Below the pieces are notes generated by a model. The model was not told where the DNA came from. It ran no database searches and saw only the letters and a program-made list of their open reading frames with translations. From NCBI GenBank assembly GCA_038025085.1, contig CM076141.1, positions 25,606,501 to 25,670,500 of the forward strand: a stretch of DNA of 64,000 nucleotides, in the 5' to 3' direction. Position 1 is the stretch's first letter; each line of letters opens with the position of its first letter. Made by a program: the position numbers and the translations under genes. The DNA is from Tetragonia tetragonoides. Taxonomy: Eukaryota > Streptophyta > Magnoliopsida > Caryophyllales > Aizoaceae. Below are positions 1 to 14,800 of the stretch, in pieces.

Positions 1-3000
1 GTAGGGTGAAAGAGATTTGAGTTCTTTTGTGTTGTATATTAAGAGAAATCATCCAAATACTTTGGTTGCATTCATTTGAGTGTAAAACTACACCTAGGAT
101 GTTTACAGTTACAAACAAGCTTCAACTCAAGCTTTTGAATGTATTTACGCGTTTTAAAAGCTCATACTAGTAGGGTGTAAGAGATTTGAGTTCTTTTGTG
201 TTGTATATTAAGAGAAAGCATCCAAATACTTTGTTTGCATTCATTTGAGTGTGAAACTACGCCTAGGATGGTTACAGTTACAAACAAGCTTCAACTCAAG
301 CTTTTGAATGCATTTACGCGTTTTAAAAGCTCATACGAGTAGGGTGAAAGAGATTTGAGTTCTTTTGTGTTGTATATTAAGAGAAAGCATCCAAATACGT
401 TGTTTGCATTCATTTGAGTGTCACACTACACCTAGGATGTTTACAAGTACGAACAAGCTTCAACTCAAGCTTTTGAATGCATTTACGCGTTTTAAAAGCT
501 CATACGAGTAGGGTGAAAGCGATTTGAGTTCTTTTGTATTGTATATTAAGAGAAAGCATCCAAATACTTTGTGTACATTTATTTGAGTGTGAAACTACAC
601 CTAGGATGTTTACAATTACAAACAAGCTTCAACTCAAGCGTTTGAATGCATTTATGCGTTTTAAAAGCTCATTCGAGTAGGATGATAGAGATTTGAGTTC
701 TTTTGTGTTGTATATTAAGAGAAAGCATCCAAATACTTTGTTTGCATTCATTTGAGTGTGAAATTACACCTAGGATGTTTACAAGTACAAACAAGCTTCA
801 ACTCAAGCTTTTGAAAGTATTTACGCATTTTAAAAGCTCATACGAGTAGGGTGAAAGAGATTTGAGTTCTTTTGTGTTGTATATTAAGAGAAAGCATCCA
901 AATACTTTGTTTGCATTCATTGAGTCTGAAACTATACCTAGGATGTTTACAGTTACAAACAAGCTTCAACTCAAGCTTTTGAATGCATTTACGCGTTTTT
1001 AAAAGCTCATACGAGTAGGGTGAAAGAGATTTGAGTTCTTTTGTGTTGTATATTTAGAGAAAGCATCCAAATACTTTGTTTGCATTCATTTGAGTGTGAA
1101 ATTACACCTAGGATGTTTACAAGTACAAACAAGCTTCAACTCAAGCTTTTGAATGTATTTACGCATTTTAAAAGCTCATACGAGTAGGGTGAAAGAGATT
1201 TGAGTTCTTTTGTATTGTATATTAAGAGAAAGCATCCAAATACTTTGTGTACATTTATTTGAGTGTGAAACTACACCTAGGATGTTTACAATTACAAACA
1301 AGCTTCAACTCAAGCTTTTGAATGCATTTACGCGTTTTAAAAGCTCACACGAGTAGGATGAAAGAGATTTGAGTTCTTTTGTGTTGTATATTAAGAGAAA
1401 GCATCCAAATACGTTGTTTGCATTCATTTGAGTGTGAAACTACACCTAGGATGTTTACAAGTACAAACAAGCTTCAGTTGAAGCTGCTGAATGAATTTAC
1501 GCGTTTTAACAGCTCTTACGACTAGGGTGATAGAAATTGAGTTCTTTTGTGTTGTATATTAAGAGAAAGCATCCAAATACTTTGTTTGCATTCATTTGAG
1601 TGTGAAACTACACCTAGGATGTTTACAGTTACAAACAAGCTTCAACTCAAGCTTTTGAATGCATTTACGCGTTTTAAAAGCTCATACGAGTATGTGAAAG
1701 AGATTTGAGTTCTTTTGTGTTGTATATTAAGAGAAAGCATCCAAATACGTTGTTTGCATTCATTTGAGTGTCAAACTACACCTAGGATGTTTACAAGTAC
1801 GAACAAGCTTCAACTCAAGCTTTTGAATGCATTTACGCGTTTTAAAAGCTCATACGAGTAGGGTGAAAGGGATTTGAGTTCTTTTGTGTTGTATACTAAG
1901 AGAAAGCATCCAAATACTTTGTTTTCATTCATTTGAGTGTGAAATTACACCTAGGATGTTTACAAGTACAAACAAGCTTCAACTCAACCTTTTGAAAGTA
2001 TTTACGCATTTTAAAAGCTCATACGAGTAGGGTGAAAGAGATTTGAGTTCTTTTGTGTTGTATATAAAGAGAAATCATCCAAATACTTTGTTTGCATTCA
2101 TTTGAGTGTGAAACTACACCTAGGATGGTTACAGTTACAAACAAGCTTCAACTCAAGCTTTTGAATGCATTTACGCGTTTTAAAAGCTCATACGAGTAGG
2201 TGAAAGAGATTTGAGTTCTTTTGTGTTGTATATTAAGAGAAAGCATCCAAATACGTTGTTTGCATTCATTTGAGTGTCAAACTACACCTAGGATGTTTAC
2301 AAGTATGAACAAGCTTCAACTCAAGCTTTTGAATGCATTTACGCATTTTAAAAGCTCATACGAGTAGGGTGAAAGAGATTTGAGTTCTTTTGTGTTGTAT
2401 ATTAAGAGAAAGCATCCAAATACGTTGTTTGCATTCATTTGAGTGTCAAACTACACCTAGGATGTTTACAAGTATGAACAAGCTTCAACTCAAGCTTTTG
2501 AATGCATTTACGCATTTTAAAAGCTCATACGAGTAGGGTGAAAGAGATTTGAGTTCTTTTGTGTTGTATATTAAGAGAAAGCATCCAAATACGTTGTTTG
2601 CATTCATTTGAGTGTCAAACTACACCTAGGATGTTTACAAGTACGAACAAGCTTCAACTCAAGCTTTTGAATGCATTTACGCGTTTTAAAAGCTCATACG
2701 AGTAGGGTGAAAGCGATTTGAGTTCTTTTGTATTGTATATTAAGAGAAAGCAACAAAATACTTTGTGTACATTCATTTGAGTGTGAAACTACACCTAGGA
2801 TGTTTACAGTTACAAACAAGCTTCAACTCAAGCTTTTGAAAGCATTTACGCGTTTTAAAAGCTCATACGAGTAGGGTGAAAGAGATTTGAGTTCTTTTGT
2901 GTTGTATATTAAGAGAAAGCATCCAAGTACTTTCTTTGCATTCATTTGAGTGTCAAACTACACCTAGGATGTTTACAGTCACAAACAAGCTTCAACTAAA

Positions 3001-6000
3001 GCATTTGAATGCATTTACGCGTTTTAAAAGCTCGTACGAGTAGGGTGAAAGAGATTTGAGTTCTTTTGTGTTGTATATTAAGAGAAACAATCCAAATACG
3101 ATGTTTGCATTCATTTGAGTGTGAAACTACACCTAGGATGTTTACAAGTACGAACAAGCTTCAACTCAAGCTTTTGAATGCATCTACGCGTTTTAAAAGC
3201 TCATACGAGTAGGGTGAAAGAGATTTGAGTTCTTTTGTGTTGTATATTAAAAGAAAGCATCCAAATACTTTGTTCGCATTCATTTGAGTGTGAAATTACA
3301 CCTAGGATGTTTACAAGTACAAACAAGCTTCAACTCAAGCTTTTGAAAGTATTTACGCATTTTAAAAGCTCATACGAGTAGGGTGAAAGAGATTTGAGTT
3401 CTTTTGTATTGTATATTAAGAGAAAGCATCCAAATACTTTGTGTCCATTCATTTGAGTGTGAAACTACACCTAGGATGTTTACAGTTCCAAACAAGCTTC
3501 AACTCAAGCTTTTGAATGCATTTACGCGTTTTAAAAGCTCGTACGAGTAGGGTGAAAGAGATTTGAGTTCTTTTGTTTTGTATATTAAGAGAAAGCATCC
3601 AAATACGTTGTTTGCATTCATTTGAGTGTGAAACTACTCCTAGGATGTTTACATGTACAAACAAGTTTCAACTCAAGCTGCTGAATGAATTTACGCGTTT
3701 TAACAGCTCTTACGATTAGGGTGATAGAAATTGAGTTCTTTTGTGTTGTATATTAAGAGAAAGCATCCAAATACTATGTTTGCTTTCATTTGAGTGTTAA
3801 ATTACACCTAGGATGTTTACAGTTACAAACAAGCTTCAACTCAAGCTTTTGAATGCATTTACGCGTTTTAAAAGCTCATACGAGTAGGGTGAAAGAGATT
3901 TGAGTTCTTTTGTGTTGTATATTAAGAGAAAGCATCCAAATACTTTGTTTGCATTCATTTGAGTGTGAAATTACACCTAGGATGTTTACAGTTACAAACA
4001 AGCTTCAACTCAAGCTTTTGAATGCATTTACGGGTTTTAACAGCTCTTCCGACTAGGGTGAAAGAGATTTGAGTTCTTTTGTATTGTATATTAAGAGAAA
4101 GCATCCAAATACTTTGTGTCCATTCATTTGAGTGTGAAACTATACCTACGATGCTTACAGTTACAAACAAGCTTCAACTCAAGCTGTTGAATGAATTTAC
4201 GCGTTTTAACAGCTCTTACGACTAGGGTGATAGAAATTGAGTTCTTTTGTGTTGTATATTAAGAGAAAGCATCCAAATACTTTGTGTCCATTCATTTGAG
4301 TGTGAAACTATACCTAGGATGTTTACAGTTACAAACAAGCTTCAACTCAAGCTTTTGAATGCATTTACGCGTTTTAAAAGCTCATACGAGTAGGGTGAAA
4401 GAGATTTGAGTTCTTTTGTTTTGTATATTAAGAGAAAGCATCCAAATACGTTGTTTACATTCATTTGAGTGTGAAACTACACCTAGGATGTTTACAAGTA
4501 CAAACGAGCTTCAACTCAAGCTGTTGAATGAATTTACGCGTTTTAACAGCTCATTCGAGTAGGGTGAAAGAGATTTGAGTTATTTTGTGTTGTATATTAA
4601 GAGAAAGCATCCAAATACTTTGTTTGCATTCATTTGAGTGTAAAACTACACCTAGGATGTTTACAGTTACAAACAAGTTTGAACTCAAGCTTTTGAATGC
4701 ATTTACACGTTTTAAAAGCTCATACGAGTAGGGTGAAAGAGATTTGAGTTCTTTTGTGTTGTATATTAAGAGAAAGTATCCAAATACGTTGTTTGCATTC
4801 ATTTGAGTGTGAAACTACACCTAGGATGTTTACAAGTACAAAGAAGCTTCAACTCATGCTTTTGAATGCATTTACGCGTTTTAAAAGATCATACGAGTAG
4901 GGTGAAAGAGATTTAAGTTTTTTTGTGTTGTATATTAAGAGAAAGCATCCAAATACGTTGTTTGCATTCATTTGAGTGTGAAACTACACCTAGGATGTTT
5001 ACAGTTACAAACAAGCTTCAACTCAAGCTTTTGAATGTATTTACGCGTTTTAAAAGCTCATACGAGTAGGGTGAAATAGATTTGAGTTCTTTTGTATTGT
5101 ATATTAAGAGAAAGCATCCAAATACTTTGTTTGCATTCATTTGAGTGTGAAATTACACCTAGGATATTTACAAGTACAAACAAGCTTCAACTCAAGCTTT
5201 TGAATGTATTTACGCATTTTAAAAGCTCATACGAGTAGGGTGAAAGAGATTTGAGTTCTTTTGTATTGTATATTAAGAGAAAGCATCCAAATACTTTGTT
5301 TGCATTCATTTGAGTGTGAAATTACACCTAGGATGTTTACAGTTACAAACAAGCTTCAACTCAAGCTTTTGAATGCATTTACGCGTTTTAAAAGCTCATA
5401 CGAGTAGGGTGAAAGAGATTTGAGTTCTTTTGTGTTGTATATTAAGAGAAAGCATCCAAATACTTTGTTTGCATTCATTTGAGTGTGAAATTACACCTAG
5501 GATGTTTACAGTTACAAACAAGCTTCAACTCAAGCTTTTGAATGCATTTACGCGTTTTAAAAGCTCATACGAGTAGGGTGAAAGAGATTTGAGTTCTTTT
5601 GTGTTGTATATTAAGAGAAAGCATCCAAATACTTTGTTTGCATTCATTTGAGTGTGACACTACACCTAGGATGTTTACAAGTACAAACCAGCTTCAACTC
5701 AAGCTTTTGAATGCATTTCCGCGTTTTAAAAGCTCATACGAGTAGGGTGAAAGAGATTTGAGTTCTTTTGTGTTGTATATTAAGAGAAAGTATCCAAATA
5801 CGTTGTTTACATTCATTTGAGTGTGAAACTACACCTTGGATGTTTACAAGTACAAACGAGCTTCAACTCAAGCTGTTGAATGAATTTACGCGTTTTAACA
5901 GCTCATTCGAGTAGGGTGAAAGAGATTTGAGTTATTTTGTGTTGTATATTAAGAGAAAGCATCCAAATACTTTGTTTGCATTCATTTGAGTGTGAAACTA

Positions 6001-6619
6001 TACCTAGGATGTTTACAGTTACAAACAAGCTTCAACTCAAGCTTTTGAATGAATTTACGCGTTTTAACAGCTCATTCGAGTAGGGTGAAAGAGATTTGAG
6101 TTCTTTTGTCTTGTATATTAAGAGAAAGCATCCAAATACTTTGTTTGCATTCATTTGAGTGTGAAACTACACCTAGGATGTTTACAGTTACAAACAAGCT
6201 TCAACTCAAGCTTTTGAATGCATTTACGCGTTTTAAAAGCTCATACGAGTAGGGTCAAAGAGATTTGAGTTCTTTTGTATTGTATATTAAGAGAAAGCAT
6301 CCAAATACTTTGTTTGCATTCATTTGAATGTGAAACTACACTTAGGATGTTTACAGTTACAAACAAGCTTCAAGTCAGGCTTTTGAATGTATTTACGCGT
6401 TTTAAAAGCTCATACGAGTAGGGTGAAAGAGATTTGAGTTCTTTTGTGTTGTATATTCAGAGAAATCATCCAAATACTTTGTTTGCATTCATTTGATTGT
6501 GAAACTACAACTAGGATATTTACAGTTACAAACAAGCTTCAACTCATGCTTTTGAATGCATTTACGCCTTTTAAAAGCTCATACGAGTAGGGTGAAAGAG
6601 ATTTGAGTTCTTTTGTGTT

Positions 6620-8280
6620 GTATATTAAGAGAAAGCATCCAAATACGTTGTTTGCATTCATTTGAGTGTGAAACTACACCTAGGATGTTTACAGTTACAA
6701 ACAAGCTTCAACTCAAGCTTTTGAATGTATTTACCCGTTTTAAAAGCTCATACGAGTAGGGTGAAATAGATTTGAGTTCTTTTGTATTGTATATTAAGAG
6801 AAAGCATCCAAATACTTTGTTTGCATTCATTTGAGTGTGAAATTACACCTAGGATATTTACAAGTACAAACAAGCTTCAACTCAAGCTTTTGAATGTATT
6901 TACGCATTTTAAAAGCTCATACGAGTAGGGTGAAAGAGATTTGAGTTCTTTTGTATTGTATATTAAGAGAAAGCATCCAAATACTTTGTGTCCATTAATT
7001 TGAGTGTGAAACTACACCTAGGATGGTTACAGTTACAAACAAGCTTCAACTCAAGCTTTTGAATGCATTTACGCGTTTTAAAAGCTCATTCGAGTAGGGT
7101 GAAAGAGATTTGAGTTTTTTTGTGTTGTATATTAAGAGAAAGCATCCAAATACTTTGTTTGCATTCATTTGAGTGTGAAACTACACCTAGGATGTTAACA
7201 GTTACAAACAAGCTTCAACTCAAGCTTTTGAATGCATTTACGCGTTCTAAAAGCTCATACGAGTAGGGTGAAAGAGATTTGAGTTCTTTTGTGTTGTATA
7301 TTAAGAGAAAGCATCCAAATACTTTGTTTGCAGTGATTTGAGTCTGAAACTACACCTAGGATGTTTACAAGTACAAACAAGCTTCAACTCAAATCGTTGA
7401 ATGATTTTACGCGTTTTAACAGCTCTTACAACTAGGGTGATAGAAATTGAGTTCTTTTGTGTTGTATATTAAGAGAAAGCATCCAAATACGTTGTTTGCA
7501 TTCATTTGAGTGTGAAACTACACCTAGGATGTTTACAGTTACAAACAAGCTTCAACTCAAGCTTTTGAATGTATTTACGCGTTTTAAAAGCTCATACGAG
7601 TAGGGTGAAATAGATTTGAGTTCTTTTGTATTGTATATTAAGAGAAAGCATCCAAATACTTTGTTTGCATTCATTTGAGTGTGAAATTACACCTAGGATA
7701 TTTACAAGTACAAACAAGCTTCAACTCAAGCTTTTGAATGTATTTACGCATTTTAAAAGCTCATACGAGTAGGGTGAAAGAGATTTGAGTTCTTTTGTAT
7801 TGTATATTAAGAGAAAGCATCCAAATACTTTGTGTCCATTAATTTGAGTGTGAAACTACACCTAGGATGGTTACAGTTACAAACAAGCTTCAACTCAAGC
7901 TTTTGAATGCATTTACGCGTTTTAAAAGCTCATTCGAGTAGGGTGAAAGAGATTTGAGTTCTTTTGTGTTGTATATTAAGAGAAAGCATCCAAATACTTT
8001 GTTTGCATTCATTTGAGTGTGAAACTACACCTAGGATGTTAACAGTTACAAACAAGCTTCAACTCAAGCTTTTGAATGCATTTACGCGTTTTAAAAGCTC
8101 ATACGAGTAGGGTAAAAGAGATTTGAGTTCTTTTGTGTTGTATATTAAGAGAAAGCATCCAAATACTTTGTTTGCAGTCATTTGAGTGTGAAAATACACC
8201 TAGGATGTTTACAAGTACAAACAAGCTTCAACTCAAATCGTTGAATGAATTTACGCGTTTTAACAGCTCTTACGACTAGG
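6620..8280 (+). repeat. 5-monomer higher-order repeat, about 844 bp, two copies
   Basis: A set of variants in order recurs 844-845 bp apart (five monomers less one base). GGGTGAAATAG is at 6,761 and 7,605. TTGTGTCCATTAATTTG is near 6,988 and 7,832. CATTCGAG is near 7,088 and 7,932. GATGTTAACAG is near 7,192 and 8,036. The rare CAAATCGTTGAATGA is near 7,391 and 8,235. GGGTGAAATAG also occurs at 5,071, ten monomers before 6,761, so this family extends upstream in a looser form. Boundaries are approximate. Confidence 0.8.
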
Positions 8281-11200
8281 GTGATAGAAATTGAGTTCTT
8301 TTGTGTTGTATATTTAGAGAAAGCATCCAAATACTTTGTTTGCATTCATTTGAGTGTGAATTACACCTAGGATGTTTACAGTTACAAACAAGCTTCAACT
8401 CAAGCTTTTGAATGCATTTACGCGTTTTAAAAGCTCATACGAGTAGGGTGAAAGAGATTTGAGTTCTTTTGTGTTGTATATTAAGAGAAAGCATCCAAAT
8501 ACTTTGTTTGCATTCATTTGAGTGTGAAATTACACCTAGGATGTTTACAGTTACAAACAAGCTTCAACTCAAGATTTTGAATGCATTTACGCGTTTTAAA
8601 AGCTCATACGAGTAGGGTGAAAGAGATTTGACTTCTTTTGTGTTGTATATTAAGAGAAAGCATCCAAATACTTTGTTTGCATTCATTTGAGTGTGACACT
8701 ACACCTAGGATGTTTACAAGTACAAACCAGCTTCAACTCAAGCTTTTGAATGCATTTCCGCGTTTTAAAAGCTCATACGAGAAGGGTGAAAGAGATTTTG
8801 GTTCTATCGTGTTGTACATTAAGAGAAAGCATCCAAATACTTTTTTTGCATTCATTTGAGTGTGAAATAACACCAGGGTTGTTTACAAGTACAAACAAGC
8901 TTCAACTCAAGCTTTTGAATGCATTTACGCATTTTAAAAGCTCATACGAGTAGGGTGAAAGAGATTTCATTTCTTTTCTGTTGTATATTAAGAGAAAGCA
9001 TCCAAATACTTTGTTTGCATTCATTTGAGTCTGAAACTACACCTAGGATGTTTACAAGTACAAACAAGCTTCAACTCAAGCTGTTGAATGTATTTACGCG
9101 TTTTAATAGCTCTTACGACTAGGGTGATAGAAATTGAGTTCTTTTGTGTTGAATATTAAGAGAAAGCATCCAAATACTTTGTTTGCATTCATTGGAGTGT
9201 GAAACTACACCTAGGTTGTTTACAGTTACAAACAAGCTTCAACTCATGCTTTTGAATTCATTTACGCGTTTTAAAACCTCATACGAGTAGGGTGAAAGAG
9301 ATTTGAGTTCTTTTGTGTTGTATATTAAGAGAAAATATCCAGATACTTTGTTTGCATTCATTGGAGTGTGAAACTATACCTAGGATGTTTACAATTACAA
9401 ACAAGCTTCAACTCAAGCTTTTGAATGCATTTACGCGTTTTAAAAGCTCATACGAGGAGGGTGAAAGAGATTTGAGTTCTTTTGGGTTGTATATTAAGAG
9501 AAAGCATCCAAATACTTTGTTTCAATTCATTTGAGTGTGAAACTACACCTAGGATGTTTACAAGTACAAACAAGCTTCAAATCAAGCTTTTGAATGCATT
9601 TACGCGTTTTAAAAGCTCATACGAGTAGGGTGAAAGAGATTTGAGTTCTTTTGTGTTGTATATTAAGAGAAAATATCCAGATACTTTGTTTGCATTCATT
9701 GGAGTGTGAAACTACACCTAGGTTGTTTCCAGTTACAAACAAGCTCCAACTCATGCTTTTGAATTCATTTACGCGTTTTAAAAGCTCATACGAGTAGGGT
9801 GAAAGAGATTTTAGTTCTTTTGAGTTATATAGTAAGAGAAAGAATCCAAATACTTTGTTTGCATTCATTTGAGTGTGAAACTACACCTAGGATGTTTACA
9901 AGTACAAACAACCTTCAACTCAAGCTTTTGAATGTATTTACGCGTTTTGAAAGCTCATACGAGTAGGGTGAAAGAGATTTGAGTTCTTTTGTGTTGTGTA
10001 TTAAGAGAAAGCATTCAAATACTTTGTTTGCATTCATTTGAGTGTGAAATTATACCTAGGATGTTTACAAGTACAAACAAGCTTCAACTCAAGCTTTTGA
10101 ATGTATTTACGCATTTTAAAAGCTCATACGAGTAGGGTGAAATCGATTTGAGTTCTTTTGTATTGTATATTAAGAGAAAGCATCCAAATACTTTGTTTGC
10201 ATTCATTTGAGTGTGAAATTACACCTAGGATATTTACAAGTACAAACAAGCTTCAACTCAAGCTTTTGAATGTATTTACGCATTTTAAAAGCTCATACGA
10301 GTAGGGTGAAAGAGATTTGAGTTCTTTTGTATTGTATATTAAGAGAAAGCATCCAAATACTTTGTGTCCATTAATTTGAGTGTGAAACTACACCTAGGAC
10401 GTTTACAGTTAACAACAAGCTTCAACTTAAGCTTTTGAATGCATTTACGCGTTTTAAAAGCTCATACGAGTAGGGTGAAAGATATTTGAGTTCTTTTGTG
10501 TTGTATATTAAGAGAAAGCATCCAAATACTTTGTTTGCATTCATTTGAGTGTGAAACTATACCTAGGATGTTTACAGTTACAAACAAGCTTCAACTCAAG
10601 CTTTTGAATGTATTTACGCGTTTTAAAAGCTTATACGAGTAGGGTCAAAGAGATTTGAGTTCTTTTGTGTTGTATATTAAGAGAAAGCATCCAAATACTT
10701 TGTTTGCATTCATTTGAGTGTGAAACTACACCTAGGATGTTTACAGTTACAAACAAGCTTCAAGTCAAGCTTTTGAATGTATTTACGCGTTTTAAAAGCT
10801 CATACGAGTAGGGTGAAAGAGATTTGAGTTCTTTTGTGTTGTATATTAAGAGAAATCATCCAAATACTTTGTTTGCATTCATTTGAGTGTGAAACTACAC
10901 CTAGGATGGTTACAGCTACAAACAAGCTTCAACTCAAGCTTTTGAATGCATTTACGCATTTTAAAAGCTCATTCGAGTAGGGTGAAAGAGATTTGAGTTC
11001 TTTTGTGTTGTATATTAAGAGATAGCATCCAAATACTTTGTTTGCATTCATTTGAGTGTGAAACTACACCTAGGATGTTTACAGTTACAAACAAGCTTCA
11101 ACTCAAGCTTTTGAATGCATTTACGCGTTTTAAAAGCTCATACGTGTAGGGTGAAAGAGATTTGAGTTCTTTTGTGTTTTATATTAAGAGAAAGCATCCA

Positions 11201-11849
11201 AATACGTTGTTTGCATTCATTTAAGTGTGAAACTACACCTAGGATGTTTACAAGTACAAACAAGCTTCAACTCAAGCTTTTGAATGCATTTACGCGTTTT
11301 AAAAGCTCATACGAGTAGGGTGAAAGTGATTTGAGTTCTTTTGTGTTGTATATTAAGAGAAAGCATCCAAATACTTTGTTTGCATTCATTTGAGTGTGAA
11401 ACTACACCTAGGATGTTCACAGTTACAAACAAGCTTTAACTCAAGCTTTTGAATGCATTTACGCGTTTTAAAAGCTCATACGAGTAGGGTGAAAGAGATT
11501 TGAGTTCTTTTGGGTTGTGTATTAAGAGAAAGCATTCAAATACTTTGTTTGCATTCATTTGAGTGTGAATTTACTCCTAGGATGTTTACAAGTACAAACA
11601 AGCTTCAACTCAAGCTTTTGAATGTATTTACGCATTTTAAAAGCTCATACGAGTAGGGTGAAATAGATTTGAGTTCTTTTGTATTGTATATTAAGAGAAA
11701 GCATCCAAATACTTTGTTTGCATTCATTTGAGTGTGAAATTACACCTAGGATATTTACAAGTACAAACACGCTTCAACTCAAGCTTTTGAATGTATTTAC
11801 GCATTTTAAAATCTCATACGAGTAGGGTGAAAGAGATTTGAGTTCTTTT

Positions 11850-14800
11850 GTGTTGTGTATTAAGAGAAAGCATTCAAATACTTTGTTTGCATTCATTTGA
11901 GTGTGAATTTACTCCTAGGATGTTTACAAGTGCAAACAAGCTTCAACTCAAGCTTTTGAATGTATTTACGCATTTTAAAAGCTCATACGAGTAGGGTGAA
12001 ATAGATTTGAGTTCTTTTGTATTGTATATTAAGAGAAAGCATCCAAATACTTTGTTTGCATTCATTTGAGTGTGAAATTACACCTAGGATATTTACAAGT
12101 ACAAACAAGCTTCAACTCAAGCTTTTGAATGTATTTACGCATTTTAAAAGCTCATACGAGTAGGGTGAAAGAGATTTGAGTTCTTTTGTATTGTATATTA
12201 AGAGAAAGCATCCAAATACTTTGTGTCCATTAATTTGAGTTTGAAACTACACCTAGGATGTTTACAGTTACAAACAAGCTTCAACTCAAGCTTTTGAATG
12301 CATTTACGCGTTTTAAAAGCTCATACGAGTAGGGTCAAAGAGATTTGAGTTCTTTTGTATTGTATATTAAGAGAAAGCATCCAAATACTTTGTTTGCATT
12401 CATTTGAGTGTGACACTACACCTAGGATGTTTACAGTTACAAACAAGCTTTAACTCAAGCTTTTGAATGCATTTATGCGTTTTAAAAGCTCATACGAGTA
12501 GGGTCAAAGAGATTTGAGTTCTTTTGTATTGTATATTAAGAGAAAGCATCCAAGTACTTTGTTTGCATTCATTTGAGTGTGAAACTACACCTAGGATGTT
12601 TACAGTTACAAACAAGCTTCAAGTCAAGCTTTTGAATGTATTTACGCGTTTTAAAAGCTCATACGAGTAGGGTGAAAGAGATTTGGGTTCTTTTGTGTTG
12701 TATATTAAGAGAAATCATCCAAATACTTTGTTTGCATTCATTTGAGTGTGAAACTACACCTAGGATGGTTACAGTTACAAACAAGCTTCAACTCAAGCTT
12801 TTGAATGCATTTACGCGTTTTAAAAGCTCATTCGAGTAGGGTGAAAGAGATTTGAGTTCTTTTGTGTTGTACATTAAGAGATAGCATCCAAATACTTTGT
12901 TTGCATTCATTTGAGTGTGAAACTACACCTAGGATGTTTACAGTTACAAACAAGCTTCAACTCAAGCTTTTTAATGCATTTACGCGTTTTAAAAGCTCAT
13001 ACGAGTAGGGTGAAAGAGATTTGAGTTCTTTTGTGTTGTATATTAAGAGAAAGCATCCAAATACTTTGTTTGCATTCATTTGAGTGTGAAACTACACCTA
13101 GGATGTTTATAGTTACAAACAAGCTTTAACTCAAGCTTTTGAATGCATTTACGTGTTTTAAAAGCTCATACGAGTAGGGTGAAAGAGATTTGAGTTCTTT
13201 TGTATTGTATATTAAGAGAAAGCATCCAAATACTTTGTTTGCATTCATTTGAGTGTGAAACTACACCTAGGATGTTTACAGTTACAAACAAGCTTCAACT
13301 CAAGCTTTTGAATGCATTTACGCGTTTTAAAAGCTCATACGAGTAGGGTGAAAGAGATTTGAGTTCTTTTGTGTTGTATATTAAGAGAAAGCATCCAAAT
13401 ACTTTGTTTGCATTCATTTGAGTGTGAAATTACACCTGGGATATTTACAAGTACAAACAAGCTTCAACTCAAGCTTTTGAATGTATTTACGCATTTTAAA
13501 AGCTCATACGAGTAGGGTGAAAGTGATTTGAGTTCTTTTGTGTTGTATATTAAGAGAAAGCATCCAAATACTTTGTTTGCATTCATTTGAGTGTGAAATT
13601 ACACCTAGGATGTTTACAAGTACAAACAAGCTTCAACTCAAGCTGCTGAATGAATTTACGCGTTTTAAAAGCTCATTCGAGTAAGGTGAAAGAGATTTGA
13701 GTTCTTTTGTGTTGTATATTAAGAGAAAGCATCCAAATACTTTGTTTGCATTCATTTGAGTGTGAAACCACACCTAGGATGTTTAAAGTTATAAACAAGC
13801 TTCAACTCAAGCTTTTGAATGCATTTACGCGTTTTAAAAGCTCATACGAGTAGGGTGAAAGAGATTTGAGTTCTTTTGTGTTGTATATTAAGAGAAAGCA
13901 TCCAAATACTTTGTTTGCATTCATTTGAGTGTGAAACTATACCTAGGATGTTTACAGTTACAAACAAGCTTCAACTCAAGCTTTTGAATGCATTTACGCG
14001 TTTTAAAAGCTCATACGAGTAGGGTGAAAGAGATTTGAGTTCTTTTGTGTTGTATATTAAGAGAAAGCATCCAAATACTTTGTTTGCATTCATTTGAGTG
14101 TGAAACTACACCTAGGATGTTTACAGTTACAAATAAGCTTCAAGTCAAGCTTTTGAATGTATTTACGCGTTTTAAAAGCTCATACGAGTAGGGTGAAAGA
14201 GATTTGAGTTCTTTTGTGTTGTATATTAAGAGAAATCATCCAAATTCTTTGTTTGCATTCATTTGAGTGTGAAACTATACCTACGATGTTTACAGTTACA
14301 AACAAGCTTCAACTCAAGCTTTTGAATGCATTTACGCGTTTTAAAAGCTTACACGAGTAGGGTCAAAGAGATTTGAGTTCTTTTGTATTGTATATTAAGA
14401 GAAAGCATCCAAATACTTTGTTTGCATTCATTTGAGTGTGAAACTACACCTAGGATGTTTACAGTTACAAACAAGCTTCAACTCAAGCTTTTGAATGCAT
14501 TTACGCGTTTTAAAAGCTCATACGAGTAGGGTGAAAGAGATTTGAGTTCTTTTGTGTTGTATATTAAGAAAAAGCATCCAAATACTTTGTTTGCATTCAT
14601 TTGAGTGTGAAATTGCACCTGGGATATTTACAAGTACAAACAAGTTTCAACTCAAGCTTTTGAATGTATTTACGCATTTTAAAAGCTCATACGAGTAGGG
14701 TGAAAGTGATTTGAGTTCTTTTGTGTTGTATATTAAGAGAAAGCATCCAAATACTTTGTTTGCATTCATTTGAGTGTGAAATTACACCTAGGATGTTTAC

